Source: Ceratopteris richardii (lineage: Eukaryota > Streptophyta > Polypodiopsida > Polypodiales > Pteridaceae). From it: a DNA stretch of 64,000 bases. The position numbers and the translations under genes are program-made. Positions 45,201 through 55,560 of the stretch are shown here, piece by piece. A model generated the notes under the pieces. It was not told where the DNA came from and searched no databases. It saw nothing but the letters and a program-made list of their open reading frames with translations. Where the stretch lies: contig CM035407.1 of the NCBI GenBank assembly GCA_020310875.1, positions 85,639,342 through 85,703,341 of the forward strand, in the 5' to 3' direction. Positions within the stretch are counted from its first letter, which is position 1, and each line of letters begins with the position of its first letter.

Positions 45201-46429
45201 ACCATCAGCAGTAGTCAAAATGATCTTACCAACTCCCATAACAGGATAGGAGGAGTTGTTGGTACATGTAACAATATTCCTTGTAGGGGCAGGCTGAAGT
45301 GAAGAGAAGAAACTGTGTTGCGAGGTAATATATTTGGTCGCCCCACTATCAAAGTACCAAACATCTGAGTCTACTATAGCTTGTGAGAAGATGGGTCAAA
45401 ACTGCAAACAGTAGTAAACGCCCATTCTTCTTCTTGCACAAGATTAACAGACTCTGTTTTTGGTGTAGAGGCCTCTACAACAACCATTCCGGCCTCTTTC
45501 TTCTTTGCCTCTTTAGCAGCGAGTTTTGGACAACTCTTGATGACATGATCATTTGCTTTACAATATTTGCAAAACAATTTTTGCTTTCTGATTTCTTCTC
45601 ATCTTTGTCTTCCTTCTTCAAATGTGCAGCATTTGCAGATTTCTGATTACTAGTAGAAGAGCTCCATTTACCTTTGCCCTTCTGGCTAACCAGGAAAGGT
45701 TGATCTGCAACACACATAATAGACCTGTTCTACCTAGAATAGTCGTCCTGCAACAGAACAAAGACTAACTCCTGAAAATGACAAGGCATTTGGATTGCCT
45801 TTCATCATCAAACAAAGAGTAGAAGCAAAACTCTGATATGAGTCAGGAAGACAATTCAAAATGGTCTGCACAAGTGAGCTATCTAGGATAACTTCATCAG
45901 TAAAAATCAACTGTTCTTTCAAATACTTGATCTTTGTGAGAAAAATGTCCATAGAATCACCTTCATTCATGTGCTCACTCTCCAATGGTTTTCGATGGTA
46001 AGCAACACAAGCATCATTCCTAGCCTAGTACAAGGTGGTAAGTGTATTCCAAGCATCCTTAGCTCTTTTGCAAGAGCGAATGTGAGGAATAAGGGCACGT
46101 TTGATAGACAAAGCTATCAATGCATGTGCCGAAGCATCTCTGCCATCCCAACAAATTTGCTCTGCACTAGGTGCAACAGAAATAGTAGCACAAATAGGAA
46201 TCGGCAGAATATCATCATCTTCAACACCATATCCAATAGCTCATGCACATGTATTTGCAGTACCTGTATTCGCAGGTGTAATAGGACATCTTTCAACACC
46301 CTACACAATATTCCATAGTCCTTTTGCAACCAATACATGAAGCATCATATAAGCCCATAATGGGTAGTTGGTACCATCCAACTTATCCTCAACAGCGAAC
46401 ATACGAAATACATCACTGTTTTCAACCAT
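42205..46429 (-). pseudogene. Element G gag-pol (broken)
   Basis: Gag starts at 46429 with MVENSDVFRMFAVEDKLDGT, the copia gag opening, followed by a gag helix region (45985-45734) and the zinc knuckle CKYCKANDHVIKSC near 45570. Protease WYFDSGATKYIT is near 45350. The GAG-pre-integrase domain (AKLWHARFDHLN, CEGCILGKMQRSSFP) is at 45000-44780. Integrase remnants are near 44760-43860, RT with VVYVDDMLLTG near 43130, and RNase H (YSDWAGCYDTHVSTSGF, SSCEAEYRAV) at 42715-42380. It ends with ADLFMKALLGRSL near 42270. Frameshifts and stops divide it into at least eight pieces. Some adjacent frames overlap by a few bases, as single-base indels would produce. Confidence 0.92.
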
Positions 46430-46770
46430 GGCAGGTGACTTAAATACCTTGATGCAGAAAATTGATTGTATCTAAAAAATTTGAACAGATTTGTCCAGAG
46501 AAATTCTACTAAACCTGTAGCACACTTCGATATGCTTATATTGGCGAACCGAAACTGATATATACCTTTGGCACAAAAAGACAAAATAGCCTACACAAGC
46601 ACTGTGATAGTGCGTTCAGAGGTCGAAACGAGCTCATATGGCGATTTTGGCACCATCGAGCAAAGCAATTTCAATCTTTGAAACACCCTTAGTATGCTTA
46701 CCAAATTTTGTGCGATTCTGACACTACAACCAGAGAGGTGTAGACAATGCCCTAGATGAAGCGACGACCT

Positions 46771-46782
46771 GCTTTGATACCA
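46771..46782 (-). promoter_or_regulatory. Primer-binding site, initiator tRNA-Met type (element G)
   Basis: Minus strand TGGTATCAAAGC, one base different from the common TGGTATCAGAGC, two bases inside the 5' LTR. Confidence 0.9.
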
Positions 46783-46784
46783 AT

Positions 46785-47014
46785 TGTTGGAGTTAGACAT
46801 CCGCGGAAGCACACGAACAACACAAGGAAGAAGAAGAAGCTTGGAGCACAACACACAATGCTGAATGTATTACCACTAGAATGTACAAAGATAAGTAGCC
46901 TATTAGGGCAATAGGCATATATGCAAGCCAGGGGAAAAAACCTCCTAAAGAGGGAAAAAAGTGCCCCGATGGTCCTAGAGTGTTCACCCACATCACTACC
47001 TAAATATATCAACA
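46785..47014 (-). repeat. Element G 5' LTR (right copy)
   Basis: Partner of 41898-42131, with about a dozen or more visible differences over 230 bases. Ends tatcaaca on the plus strand. Confidence 0.95.
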
Positions 47015-47690
47015 TGAGGAACTCACTTTCTAAACTAGGTCATTGAATATTTGTTACAGGATTTTATGATGATTCACAAGAAATCCGCACCATATCATCC
47101 TCAAGCCAATGGTCAAGCAGAAAGTACTAACACGATCCTTTGTATTGTATTGATGACACTCGTGAACAACAAACATTCAGGTTGGGACAAATAGGTACGT
47201 CATGCTATTTGGGCATATTGAGTGATCTACAAGACCATACTCAATGGAACTCCCTTTTAAATGGTTTTTGGTCAAAATGTTGTGCTCCCTTTGGACTTTT
47301 TGATACCCACCCTTAAGGCTTCACAAGAACATCAGTGGACCCCCCATGAATTATCATCAAGGATAATGGACTTGGAATGATTACGAGAAACCAGGCTGAA
47401 AGCAGCAACAGGGATATATGCAACAAAGAAGTGATAGAAAGCCTATTTTGATGCACATGTGAAAGATAAAGGCTTAAAAGAAGGTGACTTAGTCCTAGTG
47501 TACATGCTAAAACAACATGCACGAAAACTAGAGAAACATGGTTATGGACCTATGATCATTAACAAACTATTGACAAGTGGAGCGGTACAATTAGCCATGT
47601 TAGAAGGAGAGATAATGCCTAATTACATTAGTGGTTGCCAGGTCAAGCTTTATCAAGAACCTCTTACTGAGGATATGCTCAAATGACTCA
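47015..47690 (+). pseudogene. Element D integrase, C-terminal part
   Basis: Resumes the core interrupted by G with THFLN, then MIHKKSAPYHPQANGQAEST carrying the catalytic glutamate near 47120. The C-terminal part at 47459-47686 contains LKEGDLVLVYMLKQHARKLE and ISGCQVKLYQEPLTEDML, matching A and I. Stops occur near 47190 and 47435. Confidence 0.88.
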
Positions 47691-47879
47691 CATTGACAAA
47701 AAATCGTAAGGAGGAAGAAAAAAGCATATGCAAGGAAGCTCAGGCAAAAGCTCTAGAACACATTAAACACATGAAACTAAGAAGACAAAGACTAGGGAGA
47801 GAGCATTATAACCATCTCGAGGACACACCAAGATACCCCATGGCCATGTGTCAACAAAACTCAACTACTCATCCTAGCA

Positions 47880-48265
47880 TAGTGGATAGGAGACCTTTTA
47901 TTACAGTTAGGCTAGAACAAGGCAACACCCACCAGGAACTTACGACTTCAATTGATTCAAGTGTTGTGACTAGAGCAATTGGATAGTTTCACTATAAGGA
48001 TTGAGGAATAGAAATGCAGCCAATTGAGGCATACCTCATAGGGCTAGGAGGCATGGAAAACCCTTGCATGGGTGAGGTGGACCTTCCTATCCTCATACAT
48101 GAAGCGACCATGACTATGAAACTCCTAGTGTGCCATGATGATGACTTGTTAGAACCCTTAATCCTTGGCCAAGATTGGTTATATGATCACTCGACAGACC
48201 TAAATCTCAGACAAGGCTCCTTGCAACTCAAGACCTTAGACCAGCACCAGCGCTTGCTTCCCTAA
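47880..48265 (+). pseudogene. Second retropepsin-like domain downstream of integrase (element D)
   Basis: Reads RPFITVRLEQGN, then SIDSSVVTRAIG, a stop near 47984, then AYLIGLGGMENPCMGEVDLP and LLVCHDDDLLEPLILGQDW. It aligns with the A and I copies. The catalytic triad has decayed from D-S/T-G to DSS, while the LIGLGG and LILGQDW strands remain. It follows the integrase after a Lys/Glu/Arg-rich linker (47693-47880), the same arrangement as in A. Confidence 0.8.
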
Positions 48266-49200
48266 TAATATCACGCCTCACAGATGTAACCCCAATCTAT
48301 ATGACATGACTATGAAGGAGGATCAAAAGATTTTTGGACAAATCCATCAGATAAGCCCGCTCCATCCAAGGTCAACCCAAGAGGGCTTGGCGATGGATAG
48401 TTGCCACTCAAGAGGATGACACGAGATCTTCCCTTGGTCTTTCTTTGCGCAGGAAGGGGATTACATCAGTGATTAGGTGGGTTACATGAGTGGACAGAGG
48501 GGCACCATAGGCTCTTATGGCCTTTCCTCCACACTTCTTGTGGACTAGCCTAGATTTGTTGTACAGAATGCCTCACTTCCAGATGGGCAGTTCATGCATG
48601 TGTTGGACTTCCCTTCTTTTTCAGCAGAGCCTTAGCTAGACCTCTCAACCGCGACCTCGAAGAATTCAACCATGACTAAGGAGCCCAAACGAACAACCTT
48701 ATCAAACAACCAACAGGTGGAAGCAACCTTAGTATGTCTAAGCCACCAGCACAAAGCAAGTATGGGTGCCAAAAGGAGAAAAAGTACTAATACTCTCCAA
48801 CAACATAGACCACAACAAGAAGAAGTGAAGGCAGAATCAAAGTCAGCATCCAACCTACCCTCGATCTTCTTCTCCATCGATGAGGACTAGACAAATTTGG
48901 AGTGCCAATAAGTACTTAACAAACCGACCCACACCCATGCAGATTTGGGTACTCGAATTGTATTGTAGCTCAAAACCCAAGCCATGTAATATACGCCCCT
49001 TCGACCTCACCTCACCCATCGACACCACTACTATAAGATTCATGTTTTGTACCTCAACCAAAGAGCCACAACCACACACCAGCTCTTAGGAAATGGATGC
49101 TAAAACGTATCCAAAAACTTCCACATGATCCTTTATATGATATAACACCTATCTCGATGAACCCGTACCCTTGTAATAATTCACCCACGACTAAACCTTG
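48266..49200 (+). pseudogene. Element D third coding segment with IWVPK-like motifs (broken)
   Basis: Basic, Gln/Lys/Thr-rich sequence in shifting frames. Near 48755 it reads TKQVWVPKGEK, near 48890 TRQIWSANK and near 48938 MQIWVLE. Element I carries the same kind of motif four times in an open frame (52824-53558). No transmembrane segment typical of an envelope protein is visible. Its function is unknown and its end is approximate. Confidence 0.45.
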
Positions 49201-49379
49201 TACAAATTCATCTTTACTAACCCAATATCACTTGTAATAAACATCTCCTCAAAATTAATGTATGCATTACCTAAAGCATGTAGAATGTCTAGTGATCGGC
49301 ATTAATTTATGAGAAATCATTCCATAAAACACCTCATGACACTAAGATATGTATACAAGGAGTTACAAATATTATAAGC
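49201..49379. other. Junction DNA between elements D and H
   Basis: No gene. This may be the 3' untranslated end of D, or the outer part of the H LTR if that is longer than estimated. Confidence 0.4.
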
Positions 49380-49773
49380 AGACTATGTCTATGCCCACAA
49401 GAGACTAGAGGAGGTGTGCTAGCTCCTCCTTGCTCCTCGTCTGTGCATACAATGCCCTCCTCTACATTTTTCCTAGCTTTGATAGCTTTGTTTCAGAGCT
49501 TGAGCCTTGGATTACTCTCTCCTTGAGCCTCCTTGAGTATATGTCTCTTAGTCTTCAATGACGTACAAGACTTCCATGCATTTGATGTCTGTTCACCTTC
49601 TTTATAGCTTCTGCATGCCTCTCCCAACTTTTCCACTGCCTTAGGATTGCATTGCCCGACCTTTCTTAACCTTGAGACCACCCTAAGTGATTTGAGTCAT
49701 GACTTTTGTCCACATTAAGGTCTTTTGACCCCTTTGTCCACCTAGAGCTTGCATAGTTCACATTTTCAACACT
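49380..49773 (-). repeat. Element H 3' LTR (left limit estimated)
   Basis: The right end ttttcaaca (49773) is fixed by an adjoining polypurine tract, minus AAGCTTGAGGGGGAG at 49788-49774. There is no second LTR to compare, so the left limit is an estimate only. Confidence 0.5.
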
Positions 49774-49788
49774 CCCCCTCAAGCTTAA
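49774..49788 (-). other. Polypurine tract (element H)
   Basis: AAGCTTGAGGGGGAG on the minus strand immediately before TGTTGAAAA, a typical copia arrangement. Confidence 0.85.
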
Positions 49789-49789
49789 G

Positions 49790-51290
49790 GTGGCAGTGTC
49801 CATATCAAGTAAGCTCATAACCTTTAAAAACTTTGTTAACTTGGTCATATCCAAGATTCTGGTGAAGATTTATACACCTTGGTCCTTTGTACCTACAAAA
49901 TGAACATTAATGTCCCCATTTTCAACCTTTTCCCTTACACAATGGTAATTCACCTCAATGTGCTTGCTCCTTGCATCATACATGGGATTGTTAGCAAGAT
50001 GTAGGCTTGACATGTTATCTCCATAAATTGGAATTGGTCCAAGTTGTACGCCAAGATCTTTTAAGGTCTTATTAAGCCACATTGCTTCACATGTAGTGAG
50101 GGTTAAAGTGCTATATTCAGCCTTTTTTGAACTCTGCAATCGTGGGCTGCTTTTCTCTCATCCATGAAATTGCTTTTGTACCTAGCATGAAACCATAGCC
50201 AGAAGTTGACCTTCTATCATCAACACTCCCTACCCAATCTCGATCACGCCATGCTCTCACTTGAAGTTCCTCATCATACATGTATAGCAACCCATGATTA
50301 ACTATACTCTTCACATACCTTAACAATCTCTTTGCATGATTGAGATGTGTAACTGTGGCATGAAATGAGATAGAACTCCAACTAAGTAGCACAAGTCTAG
50401 TCTTGAGAGTGTACCATAGATCAATGATCCCACAATGCTCATGTATAGTGTAAGGTCTTCTAGCTTTGTACCATCTTCCTTGCTTAACTTGGCATTTGAA
50501 TCCATAGGTTGAGCTATTGGTTTGCAATCTAGCATGCCAAACCTAAAAAATACATCTAGAAAATACTTCTTTTGAGAGAGATAGATACCTTCTTTCCTAT
50601 AGATCACCTCAATTCCAAGAAAGTACTTTAGCACACCTAAATTTGAGATTTTGAATTCTCTTCCAAGCTTCTCTTTGATGATCCTTATCCTTGCATCATC
50701 ATCACCTGTCACAAGGCAATCATCTACATATATGCATATCAAACATATCTTGTCATTTGTTTTCATCATATACAAGAATGGATCTACATCACTTGGAGAG
50801 AAACCACATCTCTTCAAGAATTCCACTAGCCTCTGATTCCAAGCCCTTGGGGCTTGTTTTAGGCCATACATGTCCTTCTTCAATGTGCAAACATAGGTAG
50901 GATGTTGTGGATCTACATACCCTTGAGGTTGTTCCATGAACACCTCTTCTTGTAACTCACCATTCGAGAAGGCATTCTTTATGCCCATCTGGTAGATAGG
51001 CCACCTCCTTGCTACACATAGGGCTATGAAAGCTCTAATGGTATCCTTGTTTTCCATAGGGCTAAAATTCTCCTCATAATCCACCCCTTGTGTCTATGTA
51101 AAGCCTTTGGCTAGTAGTCTAGCCTTGTACCTTGCCAAGCTTCCATCTGTATCCCTTTTGGTCTTGTACACCCACATGTTTTGGACTCTCCTCATGTCTT
51201 CCTTCTTGGGTAATAGCTCCCAAGTGTTGTTCTCCTTAAGAGCTTTAAAATCTTCATATATATCCTTCCTTCACTCTGGTTTGGTCAAAT
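49790..51290 (-). pseudogene. Element H: Ty1/copia RT and RNase H (5' truncated)
   Basis: Starts at the RT N-terminus near 51260 (ALKENNTWELLPKKEDM), with a stop near 51094, then is open from 51084: VDYEENFSPMENKDTIRAF, LYGLKQAP-like MYGLKQAPRAWN, and an intact CIYVDDCLVTG near 50730. A frameshift near 50400 leads to RNase H (WRDRDWVGSVDDRRSTSGYG near 50240). A further frameshift precedes the C-terminal piece 50139-49870 (CEAMWLNKTLKDLGVQ, YGDNMSSLHLANNP). Gag, protease and integrase are missing: the right side ends at 51290 against a gypsy LTR, with the shared word caaatctaca at the junction. Confidence 0.92.
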
Positions 51291-51704
51291 CTACAATAGA
51301 AGCTCAAATCTACAACAAGCCAACCCCAAAAATGAGTTGTCCAGCCCTTTTTATTGTTTTTTGAGTGGTTTTGGCCCTTTCTAGACCTAGTGTCCAACCT
51401 AGTTAAAAATTAGGTTCGAGGGCTTATTTGCGGGCTCAAACAGAGTCTAAAAATTATGAAAATTGGTAGGATGATACTTATAATACTCCTCAAGCTCAAG
51501 GACTCCTTGACTTGAACAAAATAGAGTTTTAAAAATAGAAAATGGTATTTAGAATGGTTTTTCGTGATAAAAATCACTAATTTTATAGGGATTTCTTCTG
51601 AAAATTTGACATGTGCTTCTTGGAGCTCCCTACATGCTCCTTCTTCTTGTGTGTCCCCTTCATTGATGTGCTTCCCTGCTTGTGCGTGGCCTTGACTGTC
51701 AACA
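51290..51704 (-). repeat. Element I 3' LTR (truncated at its far end)
   Basis: Near-continuous alignment with the element B LTR from agaagctcaaatctac to the right end gactgtcaaca. The part left of 51290, corresponding to B 14405-14625, has been lost at the junction with copia H. The TATA position is mutated (tttttattg instead of tttttatag). Confidence 0.88.
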
Positions 51705-51720
51705 CTCTCCTCCCTCTAGA
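51705..51720 (-). other. Polypurine tract (element I)
   Basis: Minus strand AGAGGGAGGAGAG directly before the LTR start TGTTGACAG. Confidence 0.8.
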
Positions 51721-52823
51721 GTCTATCATCCCTGACATACCCTTGTTGTAGTGGTTGTTCCATGGTGCTTGGAGAGATAGTGTCCATCATATATCCACAA
51801 GACCAAACCATCTTCCAATTGTAGCTTGGGGAGTTGTCTGGTTCATCATATTTTCACTGCTACCTTTGTATGTACTTCTTCCTTGTATTCCATCTTGATG
51901 GTGTCTTAGAGAGTTTTCAAAAATTGTGAGCTACTCAAAAGAGGTTTTCAATGTTGGTTATGAGCAACTCTCGTGGTGGATTGCTTCCTCGCTCTTGTTG
52001 TTGACGTCATGATGTCCTCTGGTTCTTCCAAAGATGGCTTTCATAGTTTTCATGCCAAGTACTTGCGACCCATAATGACTGATGGGTAAGTGCATTAGTG
52101 CATGGGTCGAAAAAATTATGTGCCTTGTGCATGGCCTTGTAATGTGGCCCTATGCATGCATACGTGGGGAATGCATTGGAAGAAGTATGGTGCAAGAATT
52201 TGGGTCTTGATCGAAGTGCTCAAGGGTAAGTTGACAAAGAGGTTTCCTACTCTATCATGGTTGTAATTTGCCGAAGTAGGCGGTTCTTACCATGGTCAAA
52301 TGTCCATCGATATTCATCTCTTCGTGGTGTGCTCCAGCATGGTGATTGACCATCGACTTATCTTCCATTGTTGATGGATGTCCTTGTTGATGGTTCACAT
52401 GGGAGATGCTTCAAGCACATAGTCCTGTCCTTTCTCTTTGTATTCTCTTTTTCTCTCTTTTTTTTTTGTAACACTGTCACAGAACAAGAAGAAAGATGTT
52501 ATTATCAATAAAATATTTTACATATGTTAAGTGTATTTCATGTGCCTAGGATTCTCAATTGTGTCTATGCACAGCCATGTAATGTGGCCCTATATTGATG
52601 CATACTTTGGAAATGCATGACCTAAATGGTGCAAAAGACAAGACTATGCCAAAGGCACATGGTTGTTGCACATCGAGGCTTCTGATGTTACTTGCATACT
52701 TGATGCACTCTTTGTTTGGAGGTGTCGATTGGATCTTAAAATGATGTAATCCTCCTTATAGGGATCCATTTGAGAATCGTATGTGGCCCTGTGGAGATCA
52801 ATTCTGGCCCCTTCCTCTTTGGA
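51721..52823 (-). other. Element I 3' untranslated region
   Basis: About 1.1 kb between the third ORF and the polypurine tract, without a coding feature I can support. A phrase recurs in two forms: atgcacagccatgtaatgtggccc-like text near 52550-52590 and at 52120-52160. This suggests an internal duplication. Confidence 0.5.
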
Positions 52824-53558
52824 TTATTTTGAAAATTTGATATCCAGTGTGGTCGGCTCTTTGGTGTTGTGGAAGCTGCTAGTACTTTTGGATTCCAGAC
52901 CCATATCCTTGGTTAGTGTCTTTTTATTTTTTTCCAAAGAGGTCAGTTTATCTTCCTTTGGTGTCTGTGCTCGGTTATGACCCTTTTCTCTCCTTGGCTG
53001 CTTTGTTGAAACTTTTCCTATGAGGGAGATCGGTGGTGTTTGTGCATGCAGGAGTGCCATGGGTACCCAAATGTGTAATTGTCCTTGAGCTACAACTAAT
53101 TTCTTAGGCACCCAAATTTGTACATTATTATGGTCGGCCTTCATCGATTCCTTCGGTACCCAAATTTGTCGAAGACCATAGGATTGAGCTAGTCCTCGTT
53201 TCATGGTGCTTCTTTGAGCATGGTTGGCTTGCCTCAATGGGAATGGTTGTGGCAAAGCTGGTGGTTGCTCTACTTTTTGTACCCAAATTTGCGTCATGCC
53301 CTGAGCTTCTTTCTTCTTGCACTTGGTTTGTCTATTTGATGTAGCCATGTGCGTGTACTGTTTTACTCGCCTAGTTGGTTGAATTGGTGTGGCTGCAGTT
53401 GTCTTGGAAAAAGAAGAGGGGTTCTCTCTCCTTTGAGACCGTTCTCTCAAGATTGAGTCTTTTTGGATCATAGATTTTTTGACACATACAACATGTGCCT
53501 TGCTCAGATTAGGCCTAGAGGAACTAAGAGAATGCGTGCTACTTGGATTTGTGCTCAT
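52824..53558 (-). CDS. Element I third ORF: basic protein with four IWVPK-type repeats
   Basis: An open frame of 244 codons starting MSTNPSSTHSLSSSRP, lying after the second protease-like domain and before the 3' untranslated region. It is Ser/Pro/Gln/Lys-rich and holds four copies of a short motif: TQIWVQK, RQIWVPK, VQIWVPK and LHIWVPM, about 16-45 residues apart. No signal peptide, membrane helix or zinc finger is visible, so it does not look like an envelope protein. Similar peptides (QxWVPK) occur as I recall in some plant copia polyproteins, which would be worth comparing. It may have been the C-terminal end of the polyprotein in the ancestor, since A is still open here at the window edge. 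Confidence 0.5.
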   Translation of the reverse strand: MSTNPSSTHSLSSSRPNLSKAHVVCVKKSMIQKDSILRERSQRRENPSSFSKTTAATPIQPTRRVKQYTHMATSNRQTKCKKKEAQGMTQIWVQKVEQPPALPQPFPLRQANHAQRSTMKRGLAQSYGLRQIWVPKESMKADHNNVQIWVPKKLVVAQGQLHIWVPMALLHAQTPPISLIGKVSTKQPRREKGHNRAQTPKEDKLTSLEKNKKTLTKDMGLESKSTSSFHNTKEPTTLDIKFSK

Positions 53559-53639
53559 GCAATTCTCTAATTATAATGTGATGCATTGTTCATGTACCCA
53601 AACTTGAAGGAGTTGTTTTTTAAGGTTTAAGTTGACTGC

Positions 53640-53945
53640 ATGGTCATAGATCTAGTCTTGACCTAGGACAAGTGGCTCCGTAAGGTCCTCATCTTCACAC
53701 ACCAGCATTTTGACTCTCATTGGAACATCTTGAAGAGAGATGGGAGTCTCTACCTCGCCCAAACAAGGGGTTTCCACACCTCCCAATCCTATGAGATAGT
53801 CTTTAATGAAATTGATGTTTTATTGTAGATCTTGGCAGTATGAAAGTCTAACTGCACTAGTTGCTGCACCTGAGTCAATCAATGCTCTCAGAGTCCTTGC
53901 ATTCTTCCCTTTTCCTACCGTGATGTTCACAAATGGATGTCGATC
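53640..53945 (-). pseudogene. Second retropepsin-like domain downstream of integrase (element I)
   Basis: Reads HPFVNITVGKGKNARTLRAL, IDSGAATSAV, a stop, DYLIGLGGVETPCLGEVETP, and VCEDEDLTEPLVLGQD followed by TAG where A and D have Trp. The catalytic DSGA is intact. It aligns closely with the D copy (RPFITV, LIGLGG, LILGQDW). Two stops make it inactive here, but the domain order is the same as in A. Confidence 0.8.
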
Positions 53946-55560
53946 AATTATTTGAGAAGGAATTGCACTTGATGTTTGACACATGGCCATGTGGTATCTT
54001 GGGGCCTCAGGGTTGACATCTAGGCCTAGGCATCTTAGCTTATTTCTCCTAATGCGTTCTCTAGCCTCTACCTGGGCTTCTTCTCTTACCCTTAACTATT
54101 CTTCTTTTCGCTTCTTAGCAGTGTTGAGTCTCATTAGCATATCCTCTGTAAGAGGTTCTTGATATATCTTGACTCGACAACCACTGATAAAGTTTGGTAG
54201 GATATCACCTTCCAGTGTGGCCAATTGAACTAGACCGCTACTAGAAATTCTATTAATGATCATGGGTATGTAACCTCTTTTTTCCAATTTACGGGTATGT
54301 TGCTTGAGTGTATAAACCAGCACTAGGTCTCCCTCTTTCAATCCTTTATCCTTAATGTGTGCATCAAAGTTTTCCTTTTGCCTTTTCTTTGCAGCATAGA
54401 TGCCTGGAGCCGCTTGTAGCCTTGTCTCACCTAAGCGTTTTAGATCACAGATCCAAGAGGATAACTCTTGTCCATTCCACTCATGCTCTTGTGCTACTTT
54501 TAAAGTTGGGATTAGGAAGTCAATGGTAGCACAACATTTTGTCCAAAGACCATCTGAAATGGGGTGGCATTGAGTACCAATTTATACGCAACTCGGTAGG
54601 CCCAAATAGCATGATGAAGTTGTTTGTCCCAATTAGAGTGTTTGATATTTACTAGTTTTGTCAAAAATTACATAGGATCTTAATTGTGCTCTCTGCTTGT
54701 CCGTTAGCTTATGGATGATAGGGGGCTAACTTCTTATGTATCACCAAGAATTCTTGAAGAAGGTTTACAATGAATTCGTTCAAGAAGTGTGTGCCTCTAT
54801 CACTTACTAACTCTATTGGTAATCCGTATCTCGTGAACACATTCTCAAATAAGAACTTTGCCGTTGTTTGAGCATCATTCTTCATTGTGGCTTTGACTTA
54901 TACCCACTTTGTAAGGTAGTCGGTGGCTACAATAATGTACTCTGCATGAGAGTTTCTAGTTGGGGGGTTAATAGGGCCCACAAAGTCTATGCCCCACTTC
55001 GAGAATGCGCGTCCTCTCATCATTGGTCTCAGAGGCATCTCATCTTTTCTTATCGGATATTGTGCACATTGGCATGTATCACATTTCTTCACATAGGTAT
55101 GTGCATCCATATGAAGAGTGGGCCACCACAGTCGTGAGAATAGAATGGTCTTGATTACTCTGTCAGGCCCAAAGTGTCCACCTGCAACACCGCTGTGTGC
55201 AGTTTCCAAGACTTTCAAGTAGTCTGATTCATGAATGCACAATCTTAGGTAACCATCTTTGCCTCTTCGATATAGGTTGTCTCCTACTAAGGCATAGTCC
55301 TGAGCCTCTTGCTCCATGCTTCATTTTCTTGCTAGACTAGCCTCCCTAGGTAGTGTTCCTGATCTCATAAATTCCACCAATGGAGCACTCCAATCTAGAA
55401 TTAGTGATACGTGATAAAGAGTCGCATGTTCCACAGGGGGTCTCTTCTAGCACTCTCGACAATTCTTAATCCATTCATGAATTTCTTTGTCCATGCTAGG
55501 CCAATACACTCCTAAACATTTTAGATTCTGCAATGTTCGTTGTTTAGAATAGTGATTTCC
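53946..55560 (-). pseudogene. Element I integrase (broken)
   Basis: The core is open at 55317-54898: ETAHSGVAGGHFGPDRVIKT, MDAHTYVKKCDTCQCAQYP, WGIDFVGPINPPTRNSHAEY. It continues with stops through LVSDRGTHFLNEF (near 54800) and HP.ANGQAEST (near 54710). The C-terminal part, 54341-54096, holds MKEGDLVLVYTLKQHTRKLE and ISGCRVKIYQEPLTEDMLMR. A Lys/Arg/Glu linker leads to the second protease-like domain. Confidence 0.9.

Larger units (their letters stand above)
41898..47014 (-). mobile_element. Element G: complete but defective Ty1/copia element nested in D integrase
   Basis: LTRs of 234 and 230 bp (41898-42131 and 46785-47014) flank a minus-strand gag-pol. Flanking pentamers cgagg (41893-41897) and tgagg (47015-47019) are a target-site duplication with one C-to-T change. 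Removing one copy plus G restores D integrase reading LVSDRG then THFLN, an independent check. The primer site is at 46782-46771 and the polypurine tract is next to the left LTR. The short LTRs are highly similar. The coding region has frameshifts and stops. Confidence 0.95.
37390..49200 (+). mobile_element. Element D: decayed Ty3/gypsy element split by copia element G
   Basis: Plus-strand order is the gag C-terminal part with a zinc knuckle, protease, RT, RNase H, integrase N-part, [element G, 41898-47014], integrase C-part, second retropepsin-like domain and third coding segment. The 5' LTR, leader and gag N-terminus are missing: at about 37390 D abuts element M. No 3' LTR is recognisable before copia element H. 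In the gag-protease linker it is closer to C than to A (for example MMFRAYQA in D and MMFKAYQA in C). Confidence 0.88.

Noticed and set aside
52824..53558. Envelope-like gene call for the third ORF of element I
   Set aside because: No signal peptide, no transmembrane helix and no cleavage motif; only the position recalls the envelope-like genes of some Athila elements.
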